Part shown: positions 44,060 to 51,269 of the stretch, piece by piece
Numbering within the stretch: the first letter of the stretch is position 1
How the letters are laid out: each line of letters opens with the position of its first letter
Source: Sutterella faecalis
GTDB taxonomy: Bacteria; Pseudomonadota; Gammaproteobacteria; Burkholderiales; Burkholderiaceae_F
Assembly (NCBI RefSeq): GCF_006337085.1
Contig: NZ_CP040882.1
Location: 1,984,001 to 2,048,000, forward strand
Direction of reading: 5' to 3'
DNA length: 64,000 nucleotides
Translations under genes and position numbers: made by a program
The notes under the pieces: generated by a model
What the model was told of the DNA's origin: nothing
Seen by the model: only the letters and a program-made list of their open reading frames with translations
Databases searched by the model: none

Positions 44060-44173
44060 ATGAAGGTTAGAGCTTCAATTAAGAAAATGTGCCGCAACTG
44101 CAAGATCATCAAGCGCAAAGGCGTTGTTCGAGTGATCTGCACTGACCCGCGTCACAAGCAGCGTCAAGGCTAA
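44060..44173 (+). CDS. rpmJ: 50S ribosomal protein L36
   Basis: Smallest ribosomal protein; 37 residues starting MKVRASIKKMC. The zinc-ribbon ligands C11, C14, C27 and H32 are all present, so this is the zinc-binding form. GTGGAG lies 9 nt before the ATG. Position between the alpha promoter and rpsM, which follows after 12 nt, makes it the first gene of the alpha operon. Confidence 0.97.
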   Translation: MKVRASIKKMCRNCKIIKRKGVVRVICTDPRHKQRQG

Positions 44174-44185
44174 AGAGGTAACACA

Positions 44186-44551
44186 ATGGCTCGTATCGCC
44201 GGTATCAATATTCCGCCGCAGCAGCATGCTGAGATCGGTCTCACTGCCATTTATGGCATTGGCCGTCCGCGTGCCCGCCAGATTCTCAATGCTTGCGGCA
44301 TTCCCTGCACGAAGAAGGTCCAGGACCTCGACGACGCTGAACTCGAACGCATCCGTGATGCCGTTTCCAAGTTCACCGTTGAAGGCGATCTCCGTCGTGA
44401 GATCCAGCTTTCGATCAAGCGTCTGATCGACCTCGGCACCTATCGTGGCATGCGTCATCGCCGCGGCCTCCCGGTCCGTGGTCAGCGTACCCGCACCAAC
44501 GCTCGCACCCGCAAGGGCCCGCGCAAGGTTGGCGTCACGCTCAAGAAGTAA
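44186..44551 (+). CDS. rpsM: 30S ribosomal protein S13
   Basis: 30S head protein with intersubunit bridges and a tRNA-contacting basic tail; 121 residues, against 118. Starts ARIAGINIPPQQHAEI, ends in GLPVRGQRTRTNARTRKG plus a Lys-rich end. AGAGGTAA precedes the ATG. In E. coli S4 represses the operon at a pseudoknot before rpsM; the 12-nt gap here leaves no room, so any S4 site must overlap rpmJ. Confidence 0.97.
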   Translation: MARIAGINIPPQQHAEIGLTAIYGIGRPRARQILNACGIPCTKKVQDLDDAELERIRDAVSKFTVEGDLRREIQLSIKRLIDLGTYRGMRHRRGLPVRGQRTRTNARTRKGPRKVGVTLKK

Positions 44552-44564
44552 TTAAAGGTTAGTT

Positions 44565-44972
44565 ATGGCTGGCAACAACTCCAAGTCCTCCGCTACCGCC
44601 CGCGGCCGCAAGAAGGTCCGTAAGGTCGTTACGGAAGGCATCGCTCATATTCACGCCTCGTTCAACAATACGATCGTGACGATCACCGACCGTCAGGGCA
44701 ACTCCATTGCTGCCTCGTCGTCGGGTGCGCAGGGCTTCAAGGGCTCGCGTAAGTCCACCCCGTTCGCTGCTCAGGTTGCTGCGGACCACGCTGGCAAGAT
44801 CGCCCTCGAACATGGCCTGAAGAACATCGAAGTCCGCATCTGGGGCCCTGGTCCCGGCCGCGAGTCTTCCGTGCGTGCGCTTAACGCGCTCGGCATCCGC
44901 GTCACCTCCATCCAGGACGTGACCCCGGTCCCGCACAACGGCGTTCGCCCCTCCAAGCGTCGCCGCGTCTAA
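44565..44972 (+). CDS. rpsK: 30S ribosomal protein S11
   Basis: Platform protein near the E-site mRNA; 135 residues, against 129, with a Ser/Ala-rich extended N-terminus. GIAHIHASFNNTIVTITD and the end TPVPHNGVRPSKRRRV are typical. A 110-nt gap with no strong signal separates it from rpsD. Confidence 0.97.
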   Translation: MAGNNSKSSATARGRKKVRKVVTEGIAHIHASFNNTIVTITDRQGNSIAASSSGAQGFKGSRKSTPFAAQVAADHAGKIALEHGLKNIEVRIWGPGPGRESSVRALNALGIRVTSIQDVTPVPHNGVRPSKRRRV

Positions 44973-45082
44973 TACTCCAGAATTATTCATTCTGTTGTTG
45001 AATCCCGCGTCCGTTGTTCCGCATGCTGAGGCGGCACGGACTGAATGTAGGGAGTCCTACAGGATAAGAGAGGCATTTTTAA

Positions 45083-45709
45083 ATGGCACGATATCTCGGT
45101 CCCAAGCTCAAGCTTTCGCGTCGCGAAGGCATTGACCTGAATCTGAAGAGCGCCCGTCGTTCGTTTGAGTCCAAAGTCAAGGACGTCGGCTCCAAGCCGG
45201 GCCAGCACGGCAAGATCTCCGGAGCCCGCATGTCCGACTATGGCAACCAGATGCGTGAAACGCAGAAGGCCAAGCGCATGTACGGCGTTCTCGAACGTCA
45301 GTTCCGTCGTTATTTCGCTGAGGCTTCCCGCCTTCGCGGTAACACGGGCGAAAAGCTCCTTCAGCTCCTTGAGAGCCGCCTTGACAACGTCGTTTATCGC
45401 ATGGGCTTCGGCTCGACGCGCGCGGAAGCCCGCCAGCTCGTCAGCCATGGCGCCATCGAAGTGAACGGCCGCAAGGTGAACATTCCCTCCTACTCCGTTC
45501 GCGCCGGCGATGTGATCGCTGTTCGTGAAAAGGCTCAGAAGCAGGTTCGCATCGCCGAGGCTCTTGACCTCGCGCAGCAGAACGGCTTCCCGGCCTGGGT
45601 TGAAGTGGATGCCAAGAAGTTCACCGGCACCTTCAAGACCCTTCCGGCCCGCGACGAAGTCGCTCCGGAAATCAACGAAGCGCTCATCATCGAACGCTAC
45701 TCCCGCTGA
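45083..45709 (+). CDS. rpsD: 30S ribosomal protein S4
   Basis: Primary 16S rRNA-binding protein with an S4 RNA-binding domain and, in E. coli, repressor of the alpha operon and a transcription antiterminator. Length is 208 residues, against 206. The N-terminus lacks the CxxC zinc cluster, so it is the zinc-free form. GAGAGG precedes the ATG. Terminator and repeats follow before rpoA. Confidence 0.97.
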   Translation: MARYLGPKLKLSRREGIDLNLKSARRSFESKVKDVGSKPGQHGKISGARMSDYGNQMRETQKAKRMYGVLERQFRRYFAEASRLRGNTGEKLLQLLESRLDNVVYRMGFGSTRAEARQLVSHGAIEVNGRKVNIPSYSVRAGDVIAVREKAQKQVRIAEALDLAQQNGFPAWVEVDAKKFTGTFKTLPARDEVAPEINEALIIERYSR

Positions 45710-45727
45710 TCTGGGAGGATCCTCTGG

Positions 45728-45815
45728 GCACCGAACAGTTCGTTCGGTGCTCTCCGGGTCGAAAGATCGATGCACACACGGCGAAACGCGGCTCCTTTTT
45801 CGAGCCGCGTTTTGT
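45728..45815 (+). terminator. Tandem hairpins with strong terminator between rpsD and rpoA
   Basis: First hairpin: GCACCGAAC with GTTCGGTGC (45728-45750). Second: a perfect 10-bp stem, AACGCGGCTC with GAGCCGCGTT (45785-45811), then TTGTTCTT. The second is a standard terminator, 75 nt after rpsD, inside what is one operon in E. coli. Confidence 0.85.
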
Positions 45816-45824
45816 TCTTAAATT

Positions 45825-45884
45825 CATCCGCAAAATTCCCCTGGGTTATGCAAAGGAATTTTGCGGATGCATTTAAAATGCATC
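45825..45884 (+). repeat. Overlapping inverted repeats upstream of rpoA
   Basis: A perfect 15-bp inverted repeat (CATCCGCAAAATTCC at 45825-45839, complement at 45855-45869) overlaps a second one, GATGCATTT (45866-45874) with AAATGCATC (45876-45884). Four bases belong to both, so the two hairpins compete. rpoA starts 99 nt downstream. The first has a 15-nt loop and no T-run. No good promoter was seen; TTGCGG, 18 bp, TGTTTA (45861-45890) is a weak candidate. Confidence 0.75.
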
Positions 45885-45983
45885 TGTTTAGGGACAGCTT
45901 GCGCCTCCAGCATTCTGTCCGCCTTTTCAGCCTTATCGGTGTAACGAGCCGAGGGTATTGAACCAAAAGGAACTTATTTAGAG

Positions 45984-47003
45984 ATGGCTAATACAGCTCT
46001 CCTGAAGCCCACCAGCGTCGACGTTGACGTTGATCCGCAGAATCCCAACCGCGCCGTCATCACGCTCGAGCCGTTCGAACGCGGCTACGGCCACACGCTC
46101 GGCAATGCGCTGCGCCGCATTCTTCTTTCCTCCATGGTGGGTTTTGCCCCCACGGAAGCGCAGATCACCGGCATCGTTCATGAGTATTCCCAGATCGACG
46201 GCGTTCTCGAAGACGTGGTCGACATCCTTCTCAATCTGAAGGGCGTTGTCTTTAAGCTCGAAAAGCGCGATGAAGTCACTGTGATGCTCCGTAAGGACGG
46301 TGAAGGCGTCGTCACGGCTGCCGACTTTGATCTCCCGCACGATGTGACGGTTCTTAATCCCGATCACGTCATCGCTCACCTTTCCGGTGGCCGCCTTGAG
46401 ATGCAGGTTAAGATCGAAAAGGGCCGCGGCTATCAGCCCGGCGACGTTCGCGGCTTCCGCGACGACTACTCCAAGAGCTCGATCGGCCGCATCATCATGG
46501 ATGCGTCCTTCTCGCCCATCCGCCGCGTTGCCTATCAGGTGATGGCCGCCCGCGTTGCCCAGCGCACCGACCTCGACAAGCTCGAGATCACGATTGAAAC
46601 CAACGGTGCCATCGGCCCGGAAGAAGCGCTGCGTGAATCCGTGCGCATTCTTCAGGACCAGCTCGCTGTCTTCGGCTCCATCCATCCGGAACAGGATGTT
46701 GAAGGTCAGAAGACGGACGACTCGGCCAATAATCCGCCGCCGCTCGATCCGATCCTCCTTCGTCCGGTTGACGATCTCGAACTTACCGTTCGTTCGGCCA
46801 ACTGCCTTAAGGCGGAGAGCATCTACTTCATCGGCGACCTTATTCAGCGCACTGAGAATGAACTTCTCAAGACGCCGAACCTCGGCCGCAAGTCGCTCAA
46901 CGAAATTAAGGAAGTCCTCGCCGCTCACGGCCTTACGCTCGGCTCCAAGCTCGAGAACTGGCCGCCTGCCGGTGCCGGCACGCCGGGTCTTACGGACCGC
47001 TGA
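45984..47003 (+). CDS. rpoA: RNA polymerase subunit alpha
   Basis: Dimeric assembly platform with a C-terminal domain that binds UP elements and activators. Length is 339 residues, against 329. The N-terminal domain (GYGHTLGNALRRILLSSM) and alpha-CTD (LDDLELTVRSANCLKAE-type, here VDDLELTVRSANCLKAE) are complete; the extra length is mainly the C-terminal Gly/Pro/Ala end and inter-domain linker. AAGGAA lies 13 nt before the ATG, rather far. A nested terminator-promoter follows. Confidence 0.97.
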   Translation: MANTALLKPTSVDVDVDPQNPNRAVITLEPFERGYGHTLGNALRRILLSSMVGFAPTEAQITGIVHEYSQIDGVLEDVVDILLNLKGVVFKLEKRDEVTVMLRKDGEGVVTAADFDLPHDVTVLNPDHVIAHLSGGRLEMQVKIEKGRGYQPGDVRGFRDDYSKSSIGRIIMDASFSPIRRVAYQVMAARVAQRTDLDKLEITIETNGAIGPEEALRESVRILQDQLAVFGSIHPEQDVEGQKTDDSANNPPPLDPILLRPVDDLELTVRSANCLKAESIYFIGDLIQRTENELLKTPNLGRKSLNEIKEVLAAHGLTLGSKLENWPPAGAGTPGLTDR

Positions 47004-47023
47004 AAATTTCTGAGCCCTAAGGC

Positions 47024-47051
47024 TTGATTACGGAAGGCGCGATCATATAAA
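47024..47051 (+). promoter_or_regulatory. Promoter of rplQ, nested in the rpoA terminator
   Basis: -35 TTGATT (47024-47029), 16-bp spacer, -10 TATAAA (47046-47051). The -10 lies in the 8-nt loop of the hairpin at 47033-47063, the same layout as at tufA-rpsJ. The remaining 134 nt before rplQ hold no gene. Confidence 0.75.
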
Positions 47052-47063
47052 ATCGCGCCTTTC
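47033..47063 (+). terminator. Terminator-like hairpin after rpoA
   Basis: Perfect 10-bp stem (AAGGCGCGAT with ATCGCGCCTT), 8-nt loop CATATAAA, ending in TTTC. It lies 30 nt after the rpoA stop. Confidence 0.75.
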
Positions 47064-47197
47064 GTACATCAGTACGTCTTACGAGCGCCTCCACCCGACC
47101 GCTTCACTTCACGTGAAGATAGAAGATGACGGGGAAGAGCGCTTCAGTAAAGCCGGCATTCCTTGCCGGCCGATTTTAGATTCAAGGAAATTAGAAA

Positions 47198-47626
47198 ATG
47201 CGTCATCGCAACGGCTATCGCAAGCTTAACCGCACCTCTGCTCATCGTCTCTCGATGCTGCGCAACATGGCTTGCTCCCTCCTCACGCACGAAGCCATCC
47301 GCACGACCCTCCCGAAGGCCAAGGAACTCCGCCGCGTCGTTGAACCCCTGATCACGCTCGCCAAGGAACCGACGGTTGCCAACAAGCGCCTCGCCTTCAA
47401 TCGCCTCCGCGACCGCGACGTCGTCGTCAAGCTCTTCAACGAAGTTGCTCCGCGCTTCGCCAACCGTCAGGGCGGCTACACCCGCATCCTGAAGATGGGC
47501 TTCCGCAACGGCGACAATGCTCCGATGGCCTACATGGAACTCACCGAACGCGCCATGCCGGTTGAGGAAGTTGCTGCTCCGGCTCCTGCCGCCGCTGCTC
47601 CCGCCGAAGACGTCAAGGCTGAATAA
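47198..47626 (+). CDS. rplQ: 50S ribosomal protein L17 with Ala/Pro tail
   Basis: Tunnel-exit protein; 142 residues, against 127. Starts MRHRNGYRKLNRTSAHRLSM; the globular part ends near YMELTERAM. The last 20 or so residues (EEVAAPAPAAAAPAEDV) are a low-complexity tail. It lies 194 nt after rpoA and appears to have its own promoter, while in E. coli it is co-transcribed with rpoA. Confidence 0.96.
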   Translation: MRHRNGYRKLNRTSAHRLSMLRNMACSLLTHEAIRTTLPKAKELRRVVEPLITLAKEPTVANKRLAFNRLRDRDVVVKLFNEVAPRFANRQGGYTRILKMGFRNGDNAPMAYMELTERAMPVEEVAAPAPAAAAPAEDVKAE

Positions 47627-47639
47627 TTGCCTTGCGGCG

Positions 47640-47708
47640 CATCCCGCCTGACTGCGGGATGAGGTTCGAGAAGCCCGTATTTCCCTCTGGTGGAAGTGCG
47701 GGCTTTTC
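47640..47708 (+). terminator. Double hairpin terminator of rplQ
   Basis: CATCCCGC with GCGGGATG (47640-47661), then AAGCCCG with CGGGCTT around an inner TTCC/GGAA (47671-47705), ending in a T-run. These end the ribosomal superblock before the Hsp15-like gene. Confidence 0.85.
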
Positions 47709-47748
47709 TATATTTCTTCATTCACAGACTCTAAGGAAATCGCCCATC

Positions 47749-48138
47749 ATGGATTCCATGCGCATCGACAAATGGCTCTGGGCTGCGCGCTTCTTCAAGA
47801 CCCGTTCCATTGCTCAGGACGAAGTGGGGCTTGGCCGCGTGCTGATCGGCGGTCAGCGAGCGAAGCCTTCACGCGACGTCCGCGTGGGCGACAGGCTTGA
47901 GATTCACCGGGGCGAAGAGGTCTTTACCGTTTACGTCGAAGGGCTTTCTGCTGTGCGCGGTCCTGCCCCGCAGGCTCAGCTTCTCTACAGGGAAACAGAA
48001 GAAAGCGTGAAGGCGCGGGAAGCCAAACGCGCCATGATGAAGCTCGCTTTTGAGCCTTCGACCACGATTCGCCAGGGGCGTCCCACTAAACGAGAGGGTC
48101 GGGAACTCCGCCGCTTCAAGGAAGAAGGATTCCGCTGA
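47749..48138 (+). CDS. hslR: Hsp15-like S4-domain RNA-binding protein
   Basis: Hsp15 binds stalled 50S subunits that still carry a peptidyl-tRNA. The protein has 129 residues, near the 133 of E. coli. The S4 domain (MRIDKWLWAARFFKTRSIA, about 4 to 65) is followed by a basic C-terminal tail. AAGGAA lies 11 nt before the ATG at 47749; an ATG three codons later is also possible. In-frame sequence upstream from 47632 overlaps the rplQ terminator and is not taken. It stands alone between rplQ and the converging hemB. Confidence 0.88.
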   Translation: MDSMRIDKWLWAARFFKTRSIAQDEVGLGRVLIGGQRAKPSRDVRVGDRLEIHRGEEVFTVYVEGLSAVRGPAPQAQLLYRETEESVKAREAKRAMMKLAFEPSTTIRQGRPTKREGRELRRFKEEGFR

Positions 48139-48149
48139 GAAGCCTGTTC

Positions 48150-48190
48150 AAACAAAAGGCCCGCCATTCTTCTTCAAGAGAATGCGGGCC
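48150..48190 (-). terminator. Terminator of hemB
   Basis: On the minus strand, GGCCCGCATTCT pairs with AGAAT-G-GCGGGCC (one bulge), followed by TTTTGTT. It lies between the converging hslR and hemB stops and may serve both. Confidence 0.85.
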
Positions 48191-48246
48191 TCGCGGCGGG
48201 ATGAATTTTTTCCGCCGTCCCTTTGAGGAACGGCAGAAATGCTTCA

Positions 48247-49260
48247 TCAGTAGTTGTAGCCTTCCTTGATCCAGCGAGCCACGTCGAGCGCGCAGTAGGT
48301 GAGGATGCCGTCAGCGCCTGCACGCTTGAAGCAAACCATGGTCTCGAAGGTGATCTTCTTTTCGTCGATCGCACCGGCAGCGGCGGCGAATTTAATCATC
48401 GCGTATTCGCCGGAGACGTGATAAGCAAAGGTCGGAGCACCGAATTCCTGCTTTACGCGCCAGAGAACGTCGAGATAAGGAACGCCCGGCTTCACCATGA
48501 CCATGTCAGCGCCTTCGGCGAGGTCGAGGCCCACTTCCCAGAGCGCTTCATTGCCGTTGGCCGGATCCTGCTGGTAGACGGCCTTATTGGACTTGCCGAG
48601 ATTCGAGGCAGAGCCCACGGCATCGCGGAAGGGACCGTAGTAGGAGGAAGCGTATTTGGCGGAGTAGGCCATGATGCGCGTATGGATGAGGCCTTCATCC
48701 TCGAGCGCCTTGCGGATGATGCCGATGCGGCCGTCCATCATGTCGGAGGGGGCAACCACGTCGGCACCCGCCTTGGCCTGAGCCATCACCTGCTTGACGA
48801 GCATCTCAATCGTTTCGTCGTTGAGAATGTAGCCCGTTTCATCAATGAGACCGTCCTGGCCGTGCGTCGTGTATGGGTCGAGCGCAACGTCGCACATGAC
48901 GCCGAGCTGAGGATAGGCCGCCTTCAGAGCCTTGACGGCACGCGGAATGAGGCCGTCCGGATTGGCCGCTTCACGGCCGTCCGGCGTCTTGAGCGCATCC
49001 TCGATATGGGGGAAAAGCGCAATCATCGGAATTCCGAGCTCAACGCATTCGCCGGCGACCTTGAGAAGCTCGTCAATCGTCAGACGATCCACCCCGGGCA
49101 TGCTCGGGACGGGTTCGCGGCGGGCGGTTCCTTCCATTACGAAGACCGGAAGAATCAGATCGTTCGGCGTGACGACATTCTCGCGCATCAGGCGGCGGGA
49201 AAAGTCGTCGTGACGCATGCGGCGCATGCGCACCATCGGATAGGCACCAAGAGTTTGCAT
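48247..49260 (-). CDS. hemB: Porphobilinogen synthase (5-aminolevulinate dehydratase)
   Basis: Condenses two 5-aminolevulinates into porphobilinogen for haem and sirohaem. Length is 337 residues. The Schiff-base lysines are K202 (YSAKYASSYYGPF) and K257 (MVKPGVPYLD). The metal loop reads DVALDPYTTHGQDG, without the zinc-binding cysteines, so this is the Mg-dependent form seen in many proteobacteria. engB ends 5 nt upstream on the same strand, so the two are co-transcribed. Confidence 0.97.
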   Translation of the reverse strand: MQTLGAYPMVRMRRMRHDDFSRRLMRENVVTPNDLILPVFVMEGTARREPVPSMPGVDRLTIDELLKVAGECVELGIPMIALFPHIEDALKTPDGREAANPDGLIPRAVKALKAAYPQLGVMCDVALDPYTTHGQDGLIDETGYILNDETIEMLVKQVMAQAKAGADVVAPSDMMDGRIGIIRKALEDEGLIHTRIMAYSAKYASSYYGPFRDAVGSASNLGKSNKAVYQQDPANGNEALWEVGLDLAEGADMVMVKPGVPYLDVLWRVKQEFGAPTFAYHVSGEYAMIKFAAAAGAIDEKKITFETMVCFKRAGADGILTYCALDVARWIKEGYNY

Positions 49261-49265
49261 TTCTA

Positions 49266-49970
49266 TTACCTCTCGTTTGTTCCGGAGATGTCGCTCCGGA
49301 CGGATGAAGTGTTTTCGCCTTCGGCAGCGGCTGCTGCGGAGGCTGGAGCCGGAAGCCAGGATTCAAGCGTTTCGATCAGCTGATCAACGCCTTCGCGCTT
49401 CAGGCCCGAGAAAAACTGCACGGAAACCTGAGGACCGAAGGCGGCGGCGCGCTCCTCGGCCTTGCGGAGCGTCTGACGGCGCTCCATGTTCTTGATCTGG
49501 TCGCACTTGTTGAGGAGCCAGAGCTGACGCACTTCGGGGCGTTCCCGCATGAAGTCGATGAGCCATTCATCGGTCGGCATGAAGGGGCGGCGCGAATCCA
49601 TCACGATGACGAGTCCGGCAAGCTGACGTCGGCCGGCAATGTAGCCCCCCACCAGATCGGACCAGGATCCGCGGACGGATTCATTCGCCTTGGCGAAGCC
49701 GTAGCCCGGAAGGTCCACAAGGCGGCCGACCGTTTCGCGGGACTTCCCGTCGGGCGTTTTGCGTGAGAGCTCAAAGAAATTGATGAGCTGCGTGCGGCCG
49801 GGGGTTTTCGACGCGAAGGCGAGACGGGTCTTCCTCGTGATCACATTGATCGTGGTGGACTTCCCGGCATTGGAGCGTCCGGCAAATGCGATTTCAGGCT
49901 CTATCGTGGTCGGCAGCCCCGAAAGCTTGGCGGCTGAAATCTGAAAGCGGGCGGAATCGAAAAGGCTCAC
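49266..49970 (-). CDS. engB: Ribosome-biogenesis GTPase EngB (YihA/YsxC)
   Basis: Essential GTPase needed for late 50S assembly; 234 residues, against 210 in E. coli. P-loop GRSNAGKST at 31 to 39 and G3 DLPGYGFAKA; the G4 motif NKCD is in LLNKCDQIKN. A GTG start at 49970 (SLFDSARF after it) was chosen because betaproteobacterial EngB begins with this pattern; a TTG at 50003 would add 11 residues. The C-terminus has a 20-residue Ala/Ser-rich tail. Operon with hemB. Confidence 0.92.
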   Translation of the reverse strand: MSLFDSARFQISAAKLSGLPTTIEPEIAFAGRSNAGKSTTINVITRKTRLAFASKTPGRTQLINFFELSRKTPDGKSRETVGRLVDLPGYGFAKANESVRGSWSDLVGGYIAGRRQLAGLVIVMDSRRPFMPTDEWLIDFMRERPEVRQLWLLNKCDQIKNMERRQTLRKAEERAAAFGPQVSVQFFSGLKREGVDQLIETLESWLPAPASAAAAAEGENTSSVRSDISGTNER

Positions 49971-49992
49971 GTGTTGGGGTTCCCAAAAGTGG

Positions 49993-50013
49993 GCCGGCGG
50001 CAATGCCGCCGGC
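49993..50013 (-). terminator. Hairpin downstream of guaC
   Basis: GCCGGCGG pairs with CCGCCGGC around a 5-nt loop. On the minus strand it is followed by CCCACTTTTGGG. It lies about 90 nt after the guaC stop and just upstream of engB. Confidence 0.55.
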
Positions 50014-50101
50014 TGAAAGCATCATTATTCTAGGAATGAGAGCTTACAGGCGCGTTAATGCGGGTGCTCGCTCAGGTTCATGGAAATATGAGCGTTTTGC
50101 T

Positions 50102-51148
50102 TCAGAGCGTATGTCCGAAGATGTCGTTGGTCTGCATGGAGGTGCGGATGAAGGTGGTGCGCATCGTGAGCTCCTTCAGGCGCTTTGCGCCAACGTAGGT
50201 GCAGGCAGAGCGCACGCCGCCGAGAATGCCCTGAACGGTGCCTTCAACAGGCCCTCTTGCCGGAATGAGGACGGACTTTCCTTCCGCTGCGCGGTATTTC
50301 GCGACGCCTCCGGCGTACTTGTCCATGGCGTCCTTGCTGCTCATGCCGTAAAAGCGCTTGAAGGTTTTGCCGTCGATCTCAACGATTTCGCCTGCCGCTT
50401 CATCGTGGCCGGCGAGCATGCCGCCAAGCATGACGAAGTCTGCGCCGCCGCCGAAAGCCTTGGCGATGTCGCCGGGAACCGTGCAGCCGCCGTCGGCGCA
50501 AATGCGCCCGGAGAGGCCGTGGGCGGCATCAGCGCATTCGATGATTGCCGAGAGCTGCGGGTAGCCGACGCCCGTCATTTTGCGCGTGGTGCAGACCGAC
50601 CCCGGACCGATTCCGACCTTGATGATGTCTGCGCCGGCGAGAACGAGTTCTTCAGCCATGTCGCCCGTGACGACGTTGCCCGCCATGATGACGTAGTCGG
50701 GGCAGGCTTCGCGCGCTTTCTTCACAAAAGAGACAAAGGCTTCGGTGTAGCCGTTTGCGACGTCGATGCAGAGATACTGAATCGCGCCTTTCGGGGCCTT
50801 TTTTTCTACTGCCAGGAATTTTTCCCAGTCGGCGTCGGAAATGCCGAGCGAATAGAAGGCGGTGTGCTTCTCTTCGAGCGATGAGAAGAAGTCGACGTAT
50901 TCCTCCACTGAATAGTGCTTGCAGAGCGCCGTCGACATGCCGTGGCGGCCGAGCGCGCGGGCCATTTCGAATGTGCCCGTCGTATCCATGTTGGCGGCGA
51001 TGATGGGAATGGCATGGTATTTCAGGGGCGAATGGCGGAATTTGAATTCGCGCGTGATGTCGACTTCGCTTCTGCTCGTGAGCGTGGAACGCTTCGGGCG
51101 GATGAGCACGTCCTTGAAGTCAAGACGAATGGTGTTCTCAATATGCAT
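50102..51148 (-). CDS. guaC: GMP reductase
   Basis: Converts GMP to IMP with NADPH in purine salvage. From the ATG at 51148, with AAGGAG 10 nt upstream, it has 348 residues, against 347 in E. coli. The catalytic cysteine is C186 in GIGPGSVCTTR, at the same number as in E. coli GuaC. IMP dehydrogenase shares this loop but would have CBS domains and be near 490 residues. A longer in-frame reading from 51214 overlaps a leader hairpin and is not used. Confidence 0.95.
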   Translation of the reverse strand: MHIENTIRLDFKDVLIRPKRSTLTSRSEVDITREFKFRHSPLKYHAIPIIAANMDTTGTFEMARALGRHGMSTALCKHYSVEEYVDFFSSLEEKHTAFYSLGISDADWEKFLAVEKKAPKGAIQYLCIDVANGYTEAFVSFVKKAREACPDYVIMAGNVVTGDMAEELVLAGADIIKVGIGPGSVCTTRKMTGVGYPQLSAIIECADAAHGLSGRICADGGCTVPGDIAKAFGGGADFVMLGGMLAGHDEAAGEIVEIDGKTFKRFYGMSSKDAMDKYAGGVAKYRAAEGKSVLIPARGPVEGTVQGILGGVRSACTYVGAKRLKELTMRTTFIRTSMQTNDIFGHTL

Positions 51149-51172
51149 CGCGGGGCTCTCCTTCGGGATGAG

Positions 51173-51194
51173 CGGAGCCCGGAAGGAGGCTCCG
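51173..51194 (-). promoter_or_regulatory. Hairpin in the guaC leader
   Basis: CGGAGCC pairs with GGCTCCG around an 8-nt loop, between the lysA terminator and the guaC Shine-Dalgarno. It has no T-run. It might modulate translation; no purine riboswitch core was recognised. Confidence 0.4.
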
Positions 51195-51200
51195 TAAACG

Positions 51201-51243
51201 CAAAAACGCCGCATTCCGGGGCGATTTCCCGGAATCCGGCGTT
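51201..51243 (-). terminator. Terminator of lysA
   Basis: Minus-strand 16-bp stem with one mismatch (51243-51228 with 51220-51205, starting AACGCCG) and a 7-nt loop, ending in TTTTT. It begins 27 nt after the lysA stop. Confidence 0.92.
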
Positions 51244-51269
51244 AATTGATTCTACAGACTTTTGAGTAT

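Noticed and set aside
45770..45961. 63-codon frame between rpsD and rpoA.
   Set aside because: Runs through the terminator and the inverted repeats; no start signal and no similarity recognised.
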